From Bradyrhizobium diversitatis (GTDB lineage Bacteria; Pseudomonadota; Alphaproteobacteria; Rhizobiales; Xanthobacteraceae), in contig NZ_JACEGD010000021.1 in assembly GCF_016031635.1 (NCBI RefSeq), positions 62,001-126,000 on the forward strand: a DNA stretch of 64,000 nt, in the 5' to 3' direction. Shown one piece after another: positions 62,105-64,000 of this stretch (position 1 is its first letter; the number at the start of each line of letters is the position of its first letter). A program made the translations under genes and the position numbers. Under the pieces are notes generated by a model that did no database searches, was not told where the DNA came from, and was given only the letters and a program-made list of their open reading frames with translations.

Positions 62105-62410
62105 ATGACATATGTGGTCACCGACAATTGCCGCGGCTGCCGATACACCGAATGCGTGACCGTCTGTCCCGTGGAGTGTTTCCACGTCGACGACGCCATG
62201 ACCTACATCGATCCGGAAAACTGCATCGATTGCGGTGGCTGCGCACCGGCTTGCCCGGTCGGCGCGATCGAGCCCGACTATCGCCTCGCCGCGGACAAGA
62301 AGTACTGGATCGACGTCAACCGCAAGCGCGCGACCGAAACTCCCGTCATCAGTGCGCGCCTGCCGGCCCTGCCGGGGGCCGATGAACGCAGGCGGGCGCT
62401 GGGCCGATGA
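62105..62410 (+). CDS. fdxA: FdxA-type ferredoxin (7Fe/8Fe)
   Basis: 101 residues. Cluster-binding cysteines are Cys9-xx-Cys12-x4-Cys17-x3-Cys21 and Cys40-xx-Cys43-xx-Cys46-xxx-Cys50; the x4 spacing in the first motif is that of 7Fe ([3Fe-4S][4Fe-4S]) ferredoxins. The C-terminal tail (KKYWIDVNRKRATETPVI) is the FdI extension. It starts 2 bases after the molybdoenzyme stop and its end overlaps the next start, so it is probably the electron carrier between the two enzymes. Confidence 0.93.
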   Translation: MTYVVTDNCRGCRYTECVTVCPVECFHVDDAMTYIDPENCIDCGGCAPACPVGAIEPDYRLAADKKYWIDVNRKRATETPVISARLPALPGADERRRALGR

Positions 62411-63723
62411 CGGGGTCCGTCGCAAACGAAAACCGCATCGCCGTCGTCGGTAGCGGACCGAGCGGCTTCTACACCACCGAGGCCCTGTTGCGCTCGGGCG
62501 TGCCCTTGACGGTCGACATGTTCGAGCGGCTCCCGGTACCGTACGGGCTGGTGCGGTTCGGCGTGGCCCCCGACCATCCGAAGCTCAAGCAGGTCACAAC
62601 GGCCTTCGACCGGATCGCCACCATGCCCGGGTTTCGCTTCATCGGCGGCGTGACCATCGGAGACGACGTCTCGATCGACGAGCTGCGCAAGGCCTATGAC
62701 GCCGTCGTGCTGGCAACGGGCGCGGAACTGAGCCGGGCGCTCGACATCCCGGGCGAAGCACTCCCGGGCAGCCACACGGCGGGCGATTTCGTCGCGTGGT
62801 ACAACGGGCATCCGCAGTTTGCGGATCTGCGGATCGATCTTCATCATGAGACCGCGATCGTCATCGGCCATGGCAACGTCGCTCTCGACGTGGCGCGCAT
62901 CCTCGCCAAGACTGCGGACGAGCTGCGCCGGACCGACATCGCACGCCACGCGCTCGAGGCGCTGGCCGAGAGCCGGATCCGCGAAATCCACGTCGTCGGC
63001 CGCAGCGGACCGGCGCAAACCAGATTCACCGCAAAGGAATTGCGTGACTTTCTCGAACTCAACACATGCGATACATGCGTCGACATGCGCAACGTCAGCT
63101 CCGATGAATTCGAGCCGCCATCTCCCGACGATCCGGAGCTGACCGAAAAATTGTCGTTGCTGCGCGCGTTCTCGCAGGCCGCCGTGACGAAGCCGCGGCG
63201 CTGCGTTCTTCGATTTCGTCTGTCACCCGTCGCGCTCCGCGGACGAGACCGCCTGGAGGCCATCGCGTTCAAGCAGGAATCGGGCGCTGTCGAGGACATC
63301 GCATGCGGCCTCTCGCTCAGCAGCGTCGGCCGGAAGACCACGCCGGTGGCTGGGGTTCCCTATGACGCGCATCGCGGCGTGCATGCGAACATCGACGGAC
63401 GCGTCGCAGCCGATGGTTCGGTGATCGAGGGCCTCTATGTCTGCGGATGGAGCAAGCGCGGGCCGAACGGCACGATCGGCACCAATCGCGGCTGCGGGAT
63501 CGCGACCGCAGAGGCGGTCCTGGCGGATATCACCCATCGACGGCCGCGCTCGGATACGCCTGACGCACTGCTTGCGCGCCTAACCGGCCGCGGCGCACGC
63601 ATCGTGAGCTATCCGGATTGGGCCACGATCGACGCGGCCGAAAAGCGCAGGGGAGCCGCGCTCGGCAAGCCCCGGGAGAAGTTTGTCACGATTCCCGACA
63701 TGCTCGCGGCCGTGCGCGCGTGA
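62407..63723 (+). CDS. Adrenodoxin reductase-like ferredoxin-NAD(P)+ reductase
   Basis: 438 residues. FAD-binding motif VVGSGPSGFYTTEALL, then LPVPYGLVRFGVAPDHPKLK, NADP-binding VIGHGNVALDVARIL and the C-terminal GWSKRGPNGTIGTNRGCG. This is the FprA/adrenodoxin reductase family, which moves electrons between NADPH and ferredoxin. A 4-base overlap (ATGA) with the ferredoxin gene indicates coupled translation. Confidence 0.93.
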   Translation: MTGSVANENRIAVVGSGPSGFYTTEALLRSGVPLTVDMFERLPVPYGLVRFGVAPDHPKLKQVTTAFDRIATMPGFRFIGGVTIGDDVSIDELRKAYDAVVLATGAELSRALDIPGEALPGSHTAGDFVAWYNGHPQFADLRIDLHHETAIVIGHGNVALDVARILAKTADELRRTDIARHALEALAESRIREIHVVGRSGPAQTRFTAKELRDFLELNTCDTCVDMRNVSSDEFEPPSPDDPELTEKLSLLRAFSQAAVTKPRRCVLRFRLSPVALRGRDRLEAIAFKQESGAVEDIACGLSLSSVGRKTTPVAGVPYDAHRGVHANIDGRVAADGSVIEGLYVCGWSKRGPNGTIGTNRGCGIATAEAVLADITHRRPRSDTPDALLARLTGRGARIVSYPDWATIDAAEKRRGAALGKPREKFVTIPDMLAAVRA

Positions 63724-63756
63724 CGGAGAACCGTGCACCGCCGCGAAGCTAACGGC

Positions 63757-63835
63757 ATCATGCGAGCGCAGCGGAGCAATCCAGAATCTCTGCGCGGAAA
63801 AATTCCTGGATTGCTTCGCTGCGCTCGCAATGACG
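63757..63835. repeat. Long palindromic repeat (GCGAGCG type), copy 2
   Basis: The left arm ATGCGAGCGCAGCGGAGCAAT and right arm ending GCTCGCAATGACG resemble copy 1 at 14941-15020. It lies 33 bases after the reductase stop and could act as a terminator. Confidence 0.65.
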
Positions 63836-63865
63836 ATGGGGAGCGAGCTCAGCTCGATCGTCGAT

Positions 63866-64000
63866 GCGTGCCCCGGACGCAGCGCAGCGTCTCCCTGGCG
63901 ATGCGAAGCATCGTCCAGTGACGGTGCGCTGCTGAGCCGGGGCCTATGTTGCGGAGATGCGTCGTGCGGCTTCCTGAGTCCCGGCTCTGCACCGCAACGC
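63866..64000. repeat. Degenerate GC-rich dyad repeats at the window end
   Basis: GTGCCCCGGACGCAGCGCAGC pairs partly with GGTGCGCTGCTGAGCCGGGGC (to 63945); further CCCGGCTCTGCACCGC follows at 63980. Same family as 14810-14910. No gene is visible from 63724 to the end. Confidence 0.55.

Noticed and set aside
59751-62111. Open frame of nearly 790 codons antisense to the molybdoenzyme
   Set aside because: It is a shadow of third-position GC bias; the sense frame has all family motifs.
1-64000. tRNA, rRNA, CRISPR arrays, prophage or IS elements
   Set aside because: I looked for cloverleaf ends, conserved rRNA segments, regularly spaced repeats, transposase or integrase motifs and found none. A dedicated tool could still find a tRNA I missed.

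Overview
The window is a stretch of GC-rich alphaproteobacterial chromosome, most like Bradyrhizobium or a close relative. This rests on codon and GC bias, on gene families typical of that group (BTLCP transglutaminase-like peptidase, two-domain PilZ protein, PAS_5 protein, IalB domain, DUF-type small proteins) and on several rhizobial palindromic intergenic repeats. The assignment comes from recall of families, not from a search. There are about 60 genes and no rRNA, tRNA, CRISPR array, integrase or insertion sequence that I can support.

Region by region. 1-7.3 kb: truncated MHS-type MFS transporter divergent from an XRE-cupin regulator, a secreted protein of unknown role, an APC permease, an alpha/beta-hydrolase lipoprotein, a small Cys-motif secreted protein and a DHA1-type MFS transporter. 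7.3-17.7 kb: thrS, a low-GC higBA toxin-antitoxin pair, nitroreductase, beta-lactamase-fold esterase, a PAS-GGDEF-EAL protein, a 1 kb repeat-filled gap, and a LysR/quinone-oxidoreductase divergent pair. 17.7-38.6 kb: patatin, CBS, rhomboid, PAS_5, DJ-1/PfpI, DEAD-box helicase with DbpA-type tail, YkgJ-like protein, plsY, VOC protein, zinc alcohol dehydrogenase, two MFS transporters, PilZ, BTLCP and CYTH-CHAD proteins.

38.6-45.1 kb: a TetR-controlled tripartite efflux operon (outer-membrane lipoprotein, periplasmic adaptor, RND pump) whose pump gene carries an internal deletion. 45.1-51.0 kb: a FCD-GntR regulator divergent from a PotABCD-like ABC transporter operon ending in a hydantoin/Asp-Glu racemase. 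A consensus sigma-54 promoter lies in front of it, so nitrogen-controlled scavenging is likely. 51.0-57.2 kb: small secreted proteins, a broken Rmf-like small gene, a PAS sensor lacking an output domain, gamma-carbonic anhydrase and membrane proteins of unknown role. 57.2-63.7 kb: a low-GC alpha/beta-hydrolase fused to an IalB domain behind a perfect FixK/FNR box, then an AraC regulator divergent from a three-gene redox operon (molybdopterin oxidoreductase, 7Fe-type ferredoxin, adrenodoxin-reductase-like flavoprotein). In that operon NAD(P)H electrons could be passed to a cytoplasmic molybdoenzyme, or run the other way. The last 280 bases are palindromic repeats.

The most interesting points are the self-contained molybdoenzyme/ferredoxin/reductase operon, the FixK-boxed hydrolase-IalB fusion, the sigma-54-driven racemase/transporter operon, the deleted RND pump, the double-lesion Rmf-like pseudogene, an orphan CRP-type palindrome followed by a strong terminator hairpin, two exact CtrA boxes, and helically phased TCGAATT repeats before the BTLCP gene.
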